Shown piece by piece: positions 1-9,329 of a stretch of DNA of 64,000 nucleotides. The stretch lies in the NCBI GenBank assembly GCA_005768755.1, contig VAFL01000005.1, positions 62,001-126,000 of the forward strand, in the 5' to 3' direction. Made by a program: the position numbers and the translations under genes. Within the stretch, counting starts at the first letter, position 1, and the number at the start of each line of letters is the position of its first letter. Source of the stretch: Paracoccus denitrificans. GTDB taxonomy: Bacteria > Pseudomonadota > Alphaproteobacteria > Rhodobacterales > Rhodobacteraceae. The notes beneath the pieces are model-generated. The model saw nothing but the letters and a program-made list of their open reading frames with translations. It was not told the origin of the DNA and searched no databases.

Positions 1-43
1 TTCAGCTTGGGAAGCTGCTGCTCTACCATTGAGCTACACCCGC
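1..43 (-). tRNA. tRNA-Gly(CCC), 5' part only
   Basis: Read on the minus strand, the sequence starts at 43 with the acceptor 5' strand GCGGGTG, then a D-arm with GCTC/GAGC, then an anticodon arm whose seven-base loop is TTCCCAA, giving anticodon CCC for glycine. The window edge cuts the gene after the anticodon stem, so the variable region, T-arm and CCA end are missing. The outermost anticodon-stem pair (27-43) appears to be G-A, a mismatch. Identification rests on the arm pattern and the anticodon. Confidence 0.85.
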
Positions 44-85
44 ATTGGATCTTGCGCTACCCCAGTGGCGCGGGCGCGTCAAGGC

Positions 86-508
86 TCAGCGCAGGCCCAT
101 CTCGGCAAGTTTGGCGGCAAGGGCAGGCGGCAGGCGGTCCTCATGGGCCCGATCGGCCGACAGATCCGGCGGGGCGTCGGCCGCGTCCAGATAGCGCCAG
201 CCCTGAAACGGGCGGCGGGGAACGGCGGCGACGCGTATCAGTTCGGGCGCCAGCATCAGCGCGCAGCGCCGAATGCCGTCGGCGCCAAGCCTTTCTTCCA
301 GTCCGATCAGCTTCTGACGCGCCAGCAGGGTGCCCTTGAAGACCCAGTAGATCGAACCGCCGGCCAGCAGCTCTGTTTCGCGCTTCGGCCACATGCGCGT
401 GACATGCTGACGCGGCTTCGATCCGTAGCGCTGCTTTTGCCACGCTTCGAGATCGTCGGGGGATTCGGCACCGACGCACAGTTTGATGAGATTGACGTAT
501 TCGACCAT
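86..508 (-). CDS. DUF1489 family protein
   Basis: A 140-residue protein starting MVEYVNLIKLCVG and matching the DUF1489 pattern: an N-terminal 'NLIKLCVG' segment, a central 'VTRMWPKR' stretch, and a 'GGSIYWVFKG' segment typical of the family. No biochemical function is established for DUF1489 proteins. There is no signal peptide or membrane segment, so it is probably cytosolic. The frame stays open for about 100 codons upstream, but the internal ATG at 508 begins the conserved region. It is divergent from the AI-2E gene at 557, so the 48 bases between them must hold both start signals. Confidence 0.8.
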   Translation of the reverse strand: MVEYVNLIKLCVGAESPDDLEAWQKQRYGSKPRQHVTRMWPKRETELLAGGSIYWVFKGTLLARQKLIGLEERLGADGIRRCALMLAPELIRVAAVPRRPFQGWRYLDAADAPPDLSADRAHEDRLPPALAAKLAEMGLR

Positions 509-556
509 GGCCCTGATATAGGGACGCATTGGCCGCGTGGCAAAGGATGATCGACG

Positions 557-1744
557 ATGACAGCAAAAGCGCAGGTAATCTGGTGGAGTTGCGCAGGCGC
601 AGCCCTTTTGCTGGCGCTTTGGCTGCTGGGACAGGCGATCCTGCCCTTCGTGCTTGGCGCGGGTGTCGCCTATCTGCTTGACCCGCTGGCGGACCGGCTT
701 GAACGCGCGGGACTGAGCCGGACGCTGGCGGTGGTGACGATCACGCTGGCGGCGGTCCTGGTTTTCGTGGCCTTCCTGCTGCTTCTGGCGCCGATCGTGA
801 TTCGACAGACCGCGCAATTGGTCGAGTCGGTGCCGTCGATGATCGACAGGTTGCAGGAATTTCTGACCGCGCGGTTCCCAGGTCTTCTGGCAGAGGGTGG
901 TCCGCTGGAATCCGGCCTTAGTAATCTGGCTTCGCTTGTCGGCGAAAAGGGCGGCGATGTGCTGACCTCGGTGCTCAGCTCACTCTCGGGCGTGGTCGGT
1001 GTGATCGCGCTTTTCGTGATCGTGCCGGTGGTTGCGTTCTATCTGCTGCTGGATTGGGACCGGCTGGTCGAGCGGGTCGATGCGCTGCTGCCGCGCCAGC
1101 ATGCGCCGACGATTCGAAAGCTGGCCCGCGAGATCGACGAGACCCTGTCAGGCTTCATTCGCGGACAGGGCACGGTGATGCTGATCCAGGGGACCTTCTA
1201 TTCGGTTACCCTGATGCTGGTTGGCTTGCCCTACGCGGTGGCAATCGGCATGGGCGCTGCAGTCTTGGGCATTATTCCCTATGTTGGTACGCTGATCGGC
1301 GGGGCAACTGCCATTGGTGTGGCGATGTTTACCTTCTGGAACGAGCCTGTCTGGATCATTGCGGTCGCCGCGATCTTCATCATCGGCCAGGTGGTCGAGG
1401 GTAATTATCTTCAGCCGAAAATCGTGGGCGATCATGTCGGTCTGCATCCGGTCTGGCTGCTGCTGGCCCTGTCGGTCTTCGGTGCGCTGTTCGGCTTTGT
1501 CGGGATGATCATCGCCGTCCCGCTGGCCGCTGCGCTTGGGGTCTTGGTGCGTTATGCGGCCGAACGCTACAAGGAAAGTCCGCTTTACACCGGGGAACGA
1601 CCGGTCGAACCTCCGCCCGAGCCGGTGATAGTCGAACTCGCGCCCGAAGGCACGCTGATGTCGCAGCGGATCGCTGACGCCGAGGCGGCGGCCCTGGAAA
1701 CCGCGACGGTCGCCGCCGCGCCTGCAGCGAAGGATGACGGCTGA
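557..1744 (+). CDS. AI-2E family transporter (PerM-like)
   Basis: A 395-residue polytopic membrane protein of the AI-2E/PerM (formerly UPF0118) family. Hydrophobic segments lie near residues 8-42, 60-85, 150-172, 210-285 and 305-340. The family glycine-rich signature 'ILGIIPYVGTLIGG' lies around residue 240. The C-terminal 50 residues are proline- and alanine-rich and probably cytosolic. Members are described as exporters or ion antiporters, but the substrate cannot be told here. The stop is three bases from the Hda start, suggesting cotranscription. Confidence 0.85.
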   Translation: MTAKAQVIWWSCAGAALLLALWLLGQAILPFVLGAGVAYLLDPLADRLERAGLSRTLAVVTITLAAVLVFVAFLLLLAPIVIRQTAQLVESVPSMIDRLQEFLTARFPGLLAEGGPLESGLSNLASLVGEKGGDVLTSVLSSLSGVVGVIALFVIVPVVAFYLLLDWDRLVERVDALLPRQHAPTIRKLAREIDETLSGFIRGQGTVMLIQGTFYSVTLMLVGLPYAVAIGMGAAVLGIIPYVGTLIGGATAIGVAMFTFWNEPVWIIAVAAIFIIGQVVEGNYLQPKIVGDHVGLHPVWLLLALSVFGALFGFVGMIIAVPLAAALGVLVRYAAERYKESPLYTGERPVEPPPEPVIVELAPEGTLMSQRIADAEAAALETATVAAAPAAKDDG

Positions 1745-1747
1745 TCC

Positions 1748-2446
1748 GTGGCACGTCAGTTAACCCTGGATCTGGCGCTGGAACCCGCGCTCGGACGTGA
1801 AGACTTTCTGGTGACACCCGCCAATGCGCTTGCGCTTGCGACGCTGGATGACCCAGGGGTCTGGCCACAGGCCCGGATGTTGCTGATCGGACCCGAGGGG
1901 TCTGGCAAAACGCATCTGGCAACGATCTGGGCCGACGAGACGGGCGCTGCGCTGATCCCTGCACGCGCATTGAGGATCGACAATCTGGACCTTATGGCCC
2001 GAGAGGCGGGCGCACTGGTGGTCGAGGATGCGGACCGTGCTGCGGGCAACCCCAGTGGTGAACAGGCGCTGTTCCATCTTTGGAACCTGAGTGCCGAACG
2101 CAACTGCCGCCTTCTGCTGACTGCGCGTGATGCGCCGGGCGTCTGGCGGCTGTCCTTGCCTGATCTGGTCAGTCGAATGGGGGCGATGCCCGTCACCCGG
2201 ATCGGCTCGCCCGACGAAGGACTTCTTGCAGCCGTTCTGGTCAAGCTTCTGGCGGATCGCCAATTGTCTGCGCCGGCTGGCCTGATCGAATGGCTCGTCT
2301 TGCGGATGGATCGCGATCTGGGACTGGCACGGCGTCTGGTTGCGGCACTCGATACGGAAACGATGGCAGCGCGGCGTCCTTTGACACGCCAGCTGGCCGG
2401 CGATCTGCTGATGAAATTGACAGAAGATCAGCCAGCGCGGCCCTGA
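1748..2446 (+). CDS. hdaA: Hda/HdaA, DnaA regulatory inactivator
   Basis: A 232-residue DnaA-like AAA+ protein. The extreme N terminus carries QLTLDL (residues 4-9), which fits the hexapeptide that docks Hda on the DNA polymerase sliding clamp. The P-loop GPEGSGKT is at 48-55 and a Walker B-like VVEDAD at 91-96. It has no DnaA DNA-binding domain, which separates it from DnaA. Known role: promotes ATP hydrolysis by DnaA after initiation. The start is GTG, three bases after the upstream stop. It precedes the polyphosphate genes, a neighbourhood I recall from other Rhodobacteraceae. Confidence 0.88.
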   Translation: MARQLTLDLALEPALGREDFLVTPANALALATLDDPGVWPQARMLLIGPEGSGKTHLATIWADETGAALIPARALRIDNLDLMAREAGALVVEDADRAAGNPSGEQALFHLWNLSAERNCRLLLTARDAPGVWRLSLPDLVSRMGAMPVTRIGSPDEGLLAAVLVKLLADRQLSAPAGLIEWLVLRMDRDLGLARRLVAALDTETMAARRPLTRQLAGDLLMKLTEDQPARP

Positions 2447-2542
2447 GCGAAGACGGGCGCTTGAATTGCCCGCGATTGAATGAAAAATCGGTGCCGTGCG
2501 CAGGCGTTTCATCATCAGATATGGCGGTTTCTACAGGCGATC

Positions 2543-4708
2543 ATGACCCAGTCCAATTTCCTCGATCAGCCGCTGCCCAAACCGACCGTGCTTTCCGACG
2601 GCACGCCAACGGGCGCCGCGCGCTTCTTCAACCGCGAGCTCAGTTGGCTCAGCTTCAACTGGCGGGTGCTGGATGAGGCGCGCAACAACCGTGTGCCTTT
2701 GCTGGAACGGCTTCGGTTCATCGCCATTTCAGCCACGAACCTTGACGAATTCTATACGGTGCGCGTGGCCGGTCTGCGCGAACTCGTGCGCGAAGGCAAC
2801 GCCCTGCCATCCCATGACGGGCGCACACCCACCCAGCAGCTGCAGCTTATCAACGCCGATGCGCGTCGTTTGATGGGGGCGCAGCAAATGGTTTGGAACC
2901 GGCTGCGTGGAGAGCTTGAGGCCGAGGGCATCGTGATCCTTTCGCGCGAGAGGGTGACGCGTTCCGAGGCCGAATACCTGAACCGCTACTTCCTTGATCA
3001 GGTGTTTCCTGTCCTGTCGCCGCTGGCCATCGACCCTGCGCACCCTTTCCCCTTCATCCCCAATGCCGGGTTCTCGCTGGCGCTGGAACTTGCGCGTGAA
3101 ACCGACGGGCGCCGGATGCAGGCGCTGCTGCCGGTGCCGGCACAATTACCACGTTTCGTGCGCCTGCCGGGCACATCGCGATTCCTGCGGCTGGAAGATG
3201 TGCTGCTGATGAACCTGGCCAGCCTGTTTCCGGGCTATCGCGATACCGGCTCGTGCACGTTCCGGGTCCTGCGCGACAGCGATCTGGAGGTGGAGGAAGA
3301 AGCCGAGGATCTGGTCCGAGAGTTCGAAACCGCGCTGAAACGGCGCCGGCGCGGCAGCGTCATCAGGCTGAAGATCACCGAAGGTGCGCCGGCGGCACTG
3401 CGCCGGATCATCATGGATGAACTGCATGTCAGCCCCGACGAGGTGGTCGAGGTGTCCGGGCTTCTGGGTGTGGCCGACCTGAAGGAACTGGTGCTGGACG
3501 ACCGCCGCGACCTGCAATGGCCGGCCTTTACCTCTCGTGTGCCGGAGAGGGTGCAGGACCATGATGGCGACATGTTCGCGGCCATTCGCCAGAAGGACAT
3601 GCTGCTGCATCACCCCTATGAAACTTTCGACATGGTGATCCGCTTCCTGCAGCAGGCGGCGCGTGATCCCAATGTGCTGGCGATCAAACAGACCCTTTAC
3701 CGTACCAGCCGCGACAGCCCGATCGTCGATGCGCTGTGCGAGGCGGCGGAATCTGGCAAATCGGTCACCGCCCTTGTCGAACTGAAGGCGCGCTTCGACG
3801 AGGCCGCGAATATCCGCCAGTCCCGGCGGCTGGAGCGGTCGGGCGCGCATGTCGTTTACGGCTTCGTCAACTACAAGACCCACGCAAAGATCTCGACCGT
3901 GGTGCGCCGCGAAGGCGATGCGCTTGTCACCTATACCCATTACGGCACCGGCAATTACCACCCGATCACCGCCCGGATCTATACCGACCTTTCGCTGTTC
4001 ACCTGCGACGCCGCACTTGGGCGCGATGCGACCAAGGTGTTCAATTTCCTGTCTGGTTATGTCCAGCCCGGTCGGCTGGAAAACCTTTCAGTCTCGCCCA
4101 TGGACCTGAAAGAGCGGCTGATCCAGATGATCGGGAGAGAGGCGGATTACGCCCGCGCCGGTCGCCCGGCGATGATCTGGGCGAAGATGAACTCTCTGGT
4201 CGAACCTGATGTGATTGATGCGCTTTATGCCGCTAGCCAAGCCGGGGTAAAGATCGATCTCGTGATCCGCGGCATCTGTGGACTGCGCCCCGGCATCGCG
4301 GGGCTGTCCGACAATATCCGCGTGAAATCCATCGTAGGGCGCTTTCTGGAACATTCGCGGATCGTCTGTTTCGGCGCAGGATTCGGGTTGCCATCACGCA
4401 AGGCCCGCGTTTTCATCAGCTCGGCAGACTGGATGGGGCGCAACCTGAACCGACGGGTGGAAACGCTGGTGGAATGTCTGAACGAAACCGTGAAGGCGCA
4501 AATCGTCAGCCAGATCATGGCCGCAAATATGGCGGACGAGGCGCAAAGCTGGATCTTGCAGCCAGATGGCCGCTATCTGCGCCATCTGCCCGCAGGCCGA
4601 GACGACCTGTTCAACTGTCATCGCTTCTTCATGGAAAACCCTTCGCTTTCGGGTCGTGGCCGGGTTGGCGTGGGCGATGTGCCAGCCTTGACCCACAGCG
4701 CCGATTAG
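2543..4708 (+). CDS. ppk: Polyphosphate kinase 1
   Basis: A 721-residue protein with the PPK1 signature RELSWLSFNWRVLDEA near residue 31. In the C-terminal phospholipase-D-like half, the KTHAK motif places the phospho-accepting histidine at about residue 447, followed by THYGTGNYH. PPK1 reversibly makes inorganic polyphosphate from ATP. Length is normal. I start at the ATG at 2543 rather than the one at 2480, because conserved sequence begins about 27 residues into the shorter form and 2480 lies close to the hdaA stop. The ppx gene follows. Confidence 0.93.
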   Translation: MTQSNFLDQPLPKPTVLSDGTPTGAARFFNRELSWLSFNWRVLDEARNNRVPLLERLRFIAISATNLDEFYTVRVAGLRELVREGNALPSHDGRTPTQQLQLINADARRLMGAQQMVWNRLRGELEAEGIVILSRERVTRSEAEYLNRYFLDQVFPVLSPLAIDPAHPFPFIPNAGFSLALELARETDGRRMQALLPVPAQLPRFVRLPGTSRFLRLEDVLLMNLASLFPGYRDTGSCTFRVLRDSDLEVEEEAEDLVREFETALKRRRRGSVIRLKITEGAPAALRRIIMDELHVSPDEVVEVSGLLGVADLKELVLDDRRDLQWPAFTSRVPERVQDHDGDMFAAIRQKDMLLHHPYETFDMVIRFLQQAARDPNVLAIKQTLYRTSRDSPIVDALCEAAESGKSVTALVELKARFDEAANIRQSRRLERSGAHVVYGFVNYKTHAKISTVVRREGDALVTYTHYGTGNYHPITARIYTDLSLFTCDAALGRDATKVFNFLSGYVQPGRLENLSVSPMDLKERLIQMIGREADYARAGRPAMIWAKMNSLVEPDVIDALYAASQAGVKIDLVIRGICGLRPGIAGLSDNIRVKSIVGRFLEHSRIVCFGAGFGLPSRKARVFISSADWMGRNLNRRVETLVECLNETVKAQIVSQIMAANMADEAQSWILQPDGRYLRHLPAGRDDLFNCHRFFMENPSLSGRGRVGVGDVPALTHSAD

Positions 4709-4757
4709 GAAAGAACCGGGCTGTCACGGCCACGTGACCGGAATCAGGAGTGATGCG

Positions 4758-6284
4758 ATGAACGGCAAGGCGAAAACCCCCGATCCGTTCGAAGGCCTGT
4801 TCGAGGATGCAACCGCGCGCGCGCTGTCGCGCGTCGGCGTGGTGGATGTCGGTTCGAACTCTATCCGCCTTGTGATCTTCGACGGTGCGGCGCGGTCGCC
4901 CGCCTATTTCTACAACGAAAAGGTCATGGCGGGGCTTGGCAAGGATATGGCATCCACGGGCCGTCTGAACCCCGAAGGAGTCGAGCGCGCGTTCGAGGCG
5001 CTGAACCGGTTTGCCGCGATTGCGGAAGGCATGAAGGTGCGTCCGATGACGGTCGTGGCCACCGCAGCCGTGCGCGAGGCAGAGGACGGGCCCGAATTTC
5101 GCAAGCGCGTCGAAAAGGCAACCGGGCTGAAGCTGACAGTGATCGACGGAGAAGAGGAGGCCCGCCTGTCCGCGCAGGGCGTGCTTCTGGGCTGGCCCGA
5201 TGCCAAGGGGCTGGTCTGCGATATCGGCGGCAACTCGATGGAACTGGCCGAAGTGGATGGCGCGGGCGTTATTGGCCGGCGCGTCACCTCGCAGCTTGGC
5301 CCTTTCCGTCTGCAGCAGGTCAAGGGCGGCGAGGAGGGGCTGAAAAAGCACATCGCCGCGATCATGAAGGATCTGACCAAGGCCGTCGGCACAGATCATG
5401 ACCGGATTTACCTGGTCGGCGGGTCATGGCGGGCCATAGCGCGTCTGGACATGGAGCGGCGCGGCTATCCGATGACCGTCCTGCACGAATACCGCATGAC
5501 GCCCGACGATGTGCGTGAGACGGTCGAATGGATCGCCGGGCATGATCTGCAGAAACTGCGCAGCAAGGTGGGCATCTCGAATTCGCGGATGGAACTGGTC
5601 CCGCTGGCCAGCATGGTCCTGCGCGAGCTTGTCGATGCATTCAAGCCGCAGGAACTGGCGATCTCGTCCTATGGCATCCGCGAGGGGTTGCTGTACGAAC
5701 ATATGTCGAAAAGCCTGCGCGCCCGCGACCCGCTGCTGGAATCGGCGAAATTCACCGAAAAGCAGATGGCGCGGATGCCGGGTTTCGGCAAGAAGCTGTA
5801 TCAGTTTCTGTCGCCGCTTTTTCCCGATGCACCGGCGGAACGCGACCGCCTGATCCGCGCCGCCTGCCTGCTGCATGATACGGCCTGGCGCACGCACCCT
5901 GATTACCGCGCTGATGCATGTTTCGATAACGTGACGCGCGCCAATATGGCCGCGCTGTCCCATCCCGAGCGTGTCTTCCTGGGTGTGGCCCTGCTGCACC
6001 GCTATCGCAATTCGCGGTCGGGATCGGCAATGGCTGCGCTGTTCGGGCTGCTCAGCGACGAGGAACTGAACGATGCCGAAGTGCTGGGCAAGGCCATGCG
6101 CTTCGGGGCGATGTTCTCGGTCAAGGACCCCGACGAGGCAGGTGCGCTGAAGCTGTCGAAGAACAAGGAAAAGCTGGAGCTGTCGCTGACCAAGACCGGT
6201 CGCGCCCTGTTCGGAGAGGTCGCCGAGGCGCGGTTCCAGTCGCTGTGCAAGTCGATGGGGGTCGAGGGGGTTGTCAGGGGGTAG
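4758..6284 (+). CDS. ppx: Exopolyphosphatase, Ppx/GppA family
   Basis: A 508-residue protein of the Ppx/GppA ASKHA-fold family. The phosphate-1 motif VVDVGSNSIRLVIFD is near residue 28, a second nucleotide-binding element 'VCDIGGNSMEL' near 155, and an HD-like C-terminal domain with LLHDTAW near 370. The start at 4758 is chosen because AGGAG lies seven bases upstream. Known role: removes terminal phosphate from polyphosphate or pppGpp. It follows ppk, so synthesis and breakdown of polyphosphate are paired. Confidence 0.92.
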   Translation: MNGKAKTPDPFEGLFEDATARALSRVGVVDVGSNSIRLVIFDGAARSPAYFYNEKVMAGLGKDMASTGRLNPEGVERAFEALNRFAAIAEGMKVRPMTVVATAAVREAEDGPEFRKRVEKATGLKLTVIDGEEEARLSAQGVLLGWPDAKGLVCDIGGNSMELAEVDGAGVIGRRVTSQLGPFRLQQVKGGEEGLKKHIAAIMKDLTKAVGTDHDRIYLVGGSWRAIARLDMERRGYPMTVLHEYRMTPDDVRETVEWIAGHDLQKLRSKVGISNSRMELVPLASMVLRELVDAFKPQELAISSYGIREGLLYEHMSKSLRARDPLLESAKFTEKQMARMPGFGKKLYQFLSPLFPDAPAERDRLIRAACLLHDTAWRTHPDYRADACFDNVTRANMAALSHPERVFLGVALLHRYRNSRSGSAMAALFGLLSDEELNDAEVLGKAMRFGAMFSVKDPDEAGALKLSKNKEKLELSLTKTGRALFGEVAEARFQSLCKSMGVEGVVRG

Positions 6285-6286
6285 GG

Positions 6287-7156
6287 CTACCCTTTGAACA
6301 GGTTGTTCCTATGCCAGCGCAAATAATCCTGATGCGGCCTATGACCACTATCCCGTGGCAAGATCAGGCGACGTTCAGCGTTGAAAAGACGGCCTGCGAC
6401 CTCGTCAGCGATACTATCTCGCGCAGTCAAAAGCGATAGATCGTCATCAATAGCGATAAGTCCTCGATCGAACATCCAATGAATGGTGCCACTGAGGGCT
6501 AGCCCATTTCGTATGGTATCAGGACCGTCGGCTGTTATCGGACGAATATGAGCAGCTTCGACTTCAGCGCGACCGCCGCCGTTGCGCAGCTCCAGTCCCG
6601 AAATCGCGCATCGTCCTGAATAGGCTCGGCGCACGTTCCTGGCAAATGAGGCATCACGAAATGCACGCGTTGTTAGGATTTTTGGGCGTTGCTGGAAGTC
6701 AAAGACCGCGGCTGCTTCGGCCATGCCATCAGGCTGTCTGGGCATGGTATCGCCATCCATTGGCGCGCTAAATGCAGCATTGAGTATCTCGTCGAAATCA
6801 GAGTCGGGGATAAGACGGACGGACGAGGTATTGTTACCGCCCATTTCCGCAAGGCCAGATTCCCATAAGCTGCCGTTTGCCTTCCTGCGGGACAGGGGGT
6901 TCTCGAAGTCGATTTCGGACGCGCGGTCCAATATTGCGAAGTGATGCGTCGCGTCGGTTGGATCCTGGGCGATGCTGCTAACTCTCTGAACGCGATGATA
7001 TCCTTTTGCGTCGCCTCTGCGACCCTCATAAAAGATTACCCAATCACCGACCGTATGCTCCACTCGCGAAAGATACATGTTCGGGAAATGATACAGTTCG
7101 CCCGGCCTATCGGAATAGGCCGAGTGAGTTGATTCAATGAATACGGCCTTTGTCAT
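6287..7156 (-). CDS. PUA-like/HNH endonuclease, possible modification-dependent nuclease
   Basis: A 289-residue protein with two parts. The C-terminal part (about 165-280) is an HNH_2-type nuclease: C183, AAHIRP with H203, NGLALS, then H226 in IHWMFDRGLI. The N-terminal part (1-90) reads like a PUA-superfamily (EVE/ASCH-like) fold: YHFPNMYL, GDWVIFYEGRRG, then a repeating strand pattern. EVE-HNH and related fusions act as nucleases that recognise modified bases, which is the suggested but unproven role here. GC is visibly lower than in the flanking genes, suggesting transfer. It is convergent with ppx, two bases apart. A GTG 21 bases upstream is an alternative start. Confidence 0.65.
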   Translation of the reverse strand: MTKAVFIESTHSAYSDRPGELYHFPNMYLSRVEHTVGDWVIFYEGRRGDAKGYHRVQRVSSIAQDPTDATHHFAILDRASEIDFENPLSRRKANGSLWESGLAEMGGNNTSSVRLIPDSDFDEILNAAFSAPMDGDTMPRQPDGMAEAAAVFDFQQRPKILTTRAFRDASFARNVRRAYSGRCAISGLELRNGGGRAEVEAAHIRPITADGPDTIRNGLALSGTIHWMFDRGLIAIDDDLSLLTARDSIADEVAGRLFNAERRLILPRDSGHRPHQDYLRWHRNNLFKG

Positions 7157-7206
7157 CCCACGATACTTGCGCCACACAGCGGGGTTCGTCCAGGCTGAAC
7201 GATAAC

Positions 7207-7238
7207 AAAAAAAGGCCGCCCCATTCGGGACGGCCTTT
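7207..7238 (-). terminator. Rho-independent terminator of groESL
   Basis: On the minus strand, AAAGGCCGTCCC, a four-base loop, then GGGCGGCC followed by seven T residues. The stem contains one G-T type pair. It lies 29 bases after the groEL stop. Confidence 0.85.
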
Positions 7239-7267
7239 CCATTTCTGCCACAGCTGGCAGAGGATGA

Positions 7268-8917
7268 TTACATCATCCCCATGCCGCCCATGCCGCCCAT
7301 GCCACCCATGTCGGGGGCGCCGCCCTGGCCTTTCGGCTCGGGCTTTTCGGCGACCATGGCTTCGGTGGTGATCAACAGGCCAGCGACCGAGGCTGCGTCT
7401 TCCAGCGCGGTGCGCACGACTTTGGCCGGGTCGATGACGCCGAACTTGAACATGTCGCCATATTCTTCGGTCTGGGCGTTGAAGCCGAAGGCCTTGTCGT
7501 TCGATTCGCGGATCTTGCCTGCGACGACCGCGCCGTCGACACCAGCGTTTTCAGCGATCTGGCGCATCGGGGCTTCCAGCGCACGGCGCACGATGGTGAT
7601 GCCGGCTTCCTGATCCGAGTTCGCACCCTTCAGGCCTTCCAGCGCCTTGCCGCCCTGAACCAGCGCCACGCCGCCACCGACGACAACGCCTTCCTGAACG
7701 GCCGCGCGGGTCGCGTTCAGCGCATCGTCAACGCGGTCCTTGCGCTCTTTCACTTCGACTTCGGTCATGCCGCCGACGCGGATGACTGCAACGCCGCCGG
7801 CCAGCTTGGCCACGCGTTCCTGCAGCTTTTCCTTGTCGTAGTCGCTGGTGGTTTCCTCGATCTGCTGGCGGATCTGGCCGACGCGGGCCTCGATCTCGGC
7901 CTTGTCGCCGGCGCCGTCAACAATGGTCGTGTTGTCCTTGTTGATGGTCACTTTCTTGGCGGTGCCCAGCATGTCGACGGTCACGTTTTCCAGCTTCATG
8001 CCCAGGTCTTCGCTGATGACCTGACCGCCGGTCAGGATCGCGATGTCCTGCAGCATGGCCTTGCGGCGATCGCCGAAGCCCGGTGCCTTGACGGCAGCGA
8101 TCTTTAGACCGCCGCGCAGCTTGTTGACGACCAGCGTGGCCAGAGCCTCGCCTTCGACGTCTTCCGCGATGATCAGCAGCGGCTTGCCCGACTGGATGAC
8201 CGATTCCAGCAGCGGAACCATCGGCTGCAGCGACGACAGTTTCTTTTCGTGCAGCAGGATATAGGCGTCTTCCAGATCCGCGATCATCTTGTCAGGGTTG
8301 GTCACGAAATAGGGCGACAGGTAGCCACGGTCGAACTGCATGCCTTCGACGACTTCGACGTCGGTTTCCATGCCCTTGTTTTCTTCGACGGTGATGACAC
8401 CCTCGTTGCCGACCTTCTGCATGGCTTCAGCGATCATCTTGCCGATGCCTTCTTCGCCATTGGCCGAGATGGTGCCGACCTGTGCGACTTCAGCCGAATC
8501 CTCGACCGGACGCGAGGCAGCCTTGATCGATTCGACGACTTTCTGGGTCGCAAGGTCGATGCCGCGCTTCAGGTCCATCGGGTTCATGCCGGCGGCAACC
8601 GCCTTCATGCCTTCCTTGACGATGGCCTGGGCCAGAACCGTCGCGGTGGTGGTGCCGTCGCCAGCTTCGTCATTGGTGCGCGAAGCGACTTCGCGGACCA
8701 TCTGGGCGCCCATGTTTTCGAACTTGTCCGACAGTTCGATTTCCTTCGCGACCGAAACACCGTCCTTGGTGATGCGCGGCGCGCCGAAGGAACGGTCGAT
8801 GACCACGTTACGGCCTTTCGGGCCCAGGGTGACCTTCACCGCATCCGCCAGAATGTTGACGCCCTTGAGCATCGAATCGCGCGCGGTGGTGCTGAACTTA
8901 ACGTCCTTGCCAGCCAT
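7268..8917 (-). CDS. groEL: Chaperonin GroEL (Hsp60)
   Basis: A 549-residue chaperonin subunit, full length, opening MAGKDVKFSTTARD. It contains the ATP-binding stretch LGPKGRNVV and the GDGTTT motif near residue 86, and ends in the flexible GGM-repeat tail GGMGGMGGMGMM. With GroES it forms the ATP-driven folding chamber for cytosolic proteins. It lies 54 bases downstream of groES and is transcribed with it from the CIRCE-controlled promoter. Nothing unusual is seen. Confidence 0.98.
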   Translation of the reverse strand: MAGKDVKFSTTARDSMLKGVNILADAVKVTLGPKGRNVVIDRSFGAPRITKDGVSVAKEIELSDKFENMGAQMVREVASRTNDEAGDGTTTATVLAQAIVKEGMKAVAAGMNPMDLKRGIDLATQKVVESIKAASRPVEDSAEVAQVGTISANGEEGIGKMIAEAMQKVGNEGVITVEENKGMETDVEVVEGMQFDRGYLSPYFVTNPDKMIADLEDAYILLHEKKLSSLQPMVPLLESVIQSGKPLLIIAEDVEGEALATLVVNKLRGGLKIAAVKAPGFGDRRKAMLQDIAILTGGQVISEDLGMKLENVTVDMLGTAKKVTINKDNTTIVDGAGDKAEIEARVGQIRQQIEETTSDYDKEKLQERVAKLAGGVAVIRVGGMTEVEVKERKDRVDDALNATRAAVQEGVVVGGGVALVQGGKALEGLKGANSDQEAGITIVRRALEAPMRQIAENAGVDGAVVAGKIRESNDKAFGFNAQTEEYGDMFKFGVIDPAKVVRTALEDAASVAGLLITTEAMVAEKPEPKGQGGAPDMGGMGGMGGMGMM

Positions 8918-8971
8918 GTGTATTCTCCTAGAAACTTGTTTGAATTGAAGCGCTTGTCAGGGGTCGGCGGA

Positions 8972-9259
8972 TCAGCCGATGATCCCCATGATGTCGCCTT
9001 CCTTCATGATCAGCAGCTCTTCGCCGTCCAGCGTGACCTCGGTGCCCGACCATTTGCCGAACAGGACGCGGTCGCCTGCCTTGACCGAAGGCGCGATCAG
9101 TTCGCCCGAATCCTTGCGGGCGCCTTCGCCAACGGCGACGATTTCGCCTTCAGCGGGTTTTTCCTTGGCGCTGTCGGGGATGATCAGCCCGCCCTTGGTC
9201 TTCTCGTCCGATTGGACGCGCTTGACCAGAACGCGGTCGTGCAGTGGTTTGAAAGCCAT
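8972..9259 (-). CDS. groES: Co-chaperonin GroES (Hsp10)
   Basis: A 95-residue protein with the typical start MAFKPLHDRVLVKR, the mobile-loop region 'EKTKGGLIIPDSAKEKP', and the C-terminal 'EELLIMKEGDIMGIIG'. It caps the GroEL ring. The ATG at 9259 is 35 bases downstream of the CIRCE operator and begins the conserved sequence. It is the first gene of the groES-groEL operon. Confidence 0.98.
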   Translation of the reverse strand: MAFKPLHDRVLVKRVQSDEKTKGGLIIPDSAKEKPAEGEIVAVGEGARKDSGELIAPSVKAGDRVLFGKWSGTEVTLDGEELLIMKEGDIMGIIG

Positions 9260-9294
9260 GTGAACACTCCGGTGTTTCAGGTTGCAGTGTCTTT

Positions 9295-9321
9295 TTGGCA
9301 CTCGGCCTTGGTGAGTGCCAA
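9295..9321 (-). promoter_or_regulatory. CIRCE operator for HrcA
   Basis: A perfect inverted repeat, TTGGCACTC, nine bases, then GAGTGCCAA. This is the CIRCE element bound by the heat-shock repressor HrcA. It sits at the expected transcription start of groESL, between the promoter and the groES start. The arms differ from the textbook TTAGCACTC by one base, compensated on the other arm. Confidence 0.95.
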
Positions 9322-9329
9322 TGCCCGAC

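Noticed and set aside
7268..7310. GGM repeat at the groEL 3' end as a DNA repeat element
   Set aside because: It encodes the normal flexible C-terminal tail of GroEL.
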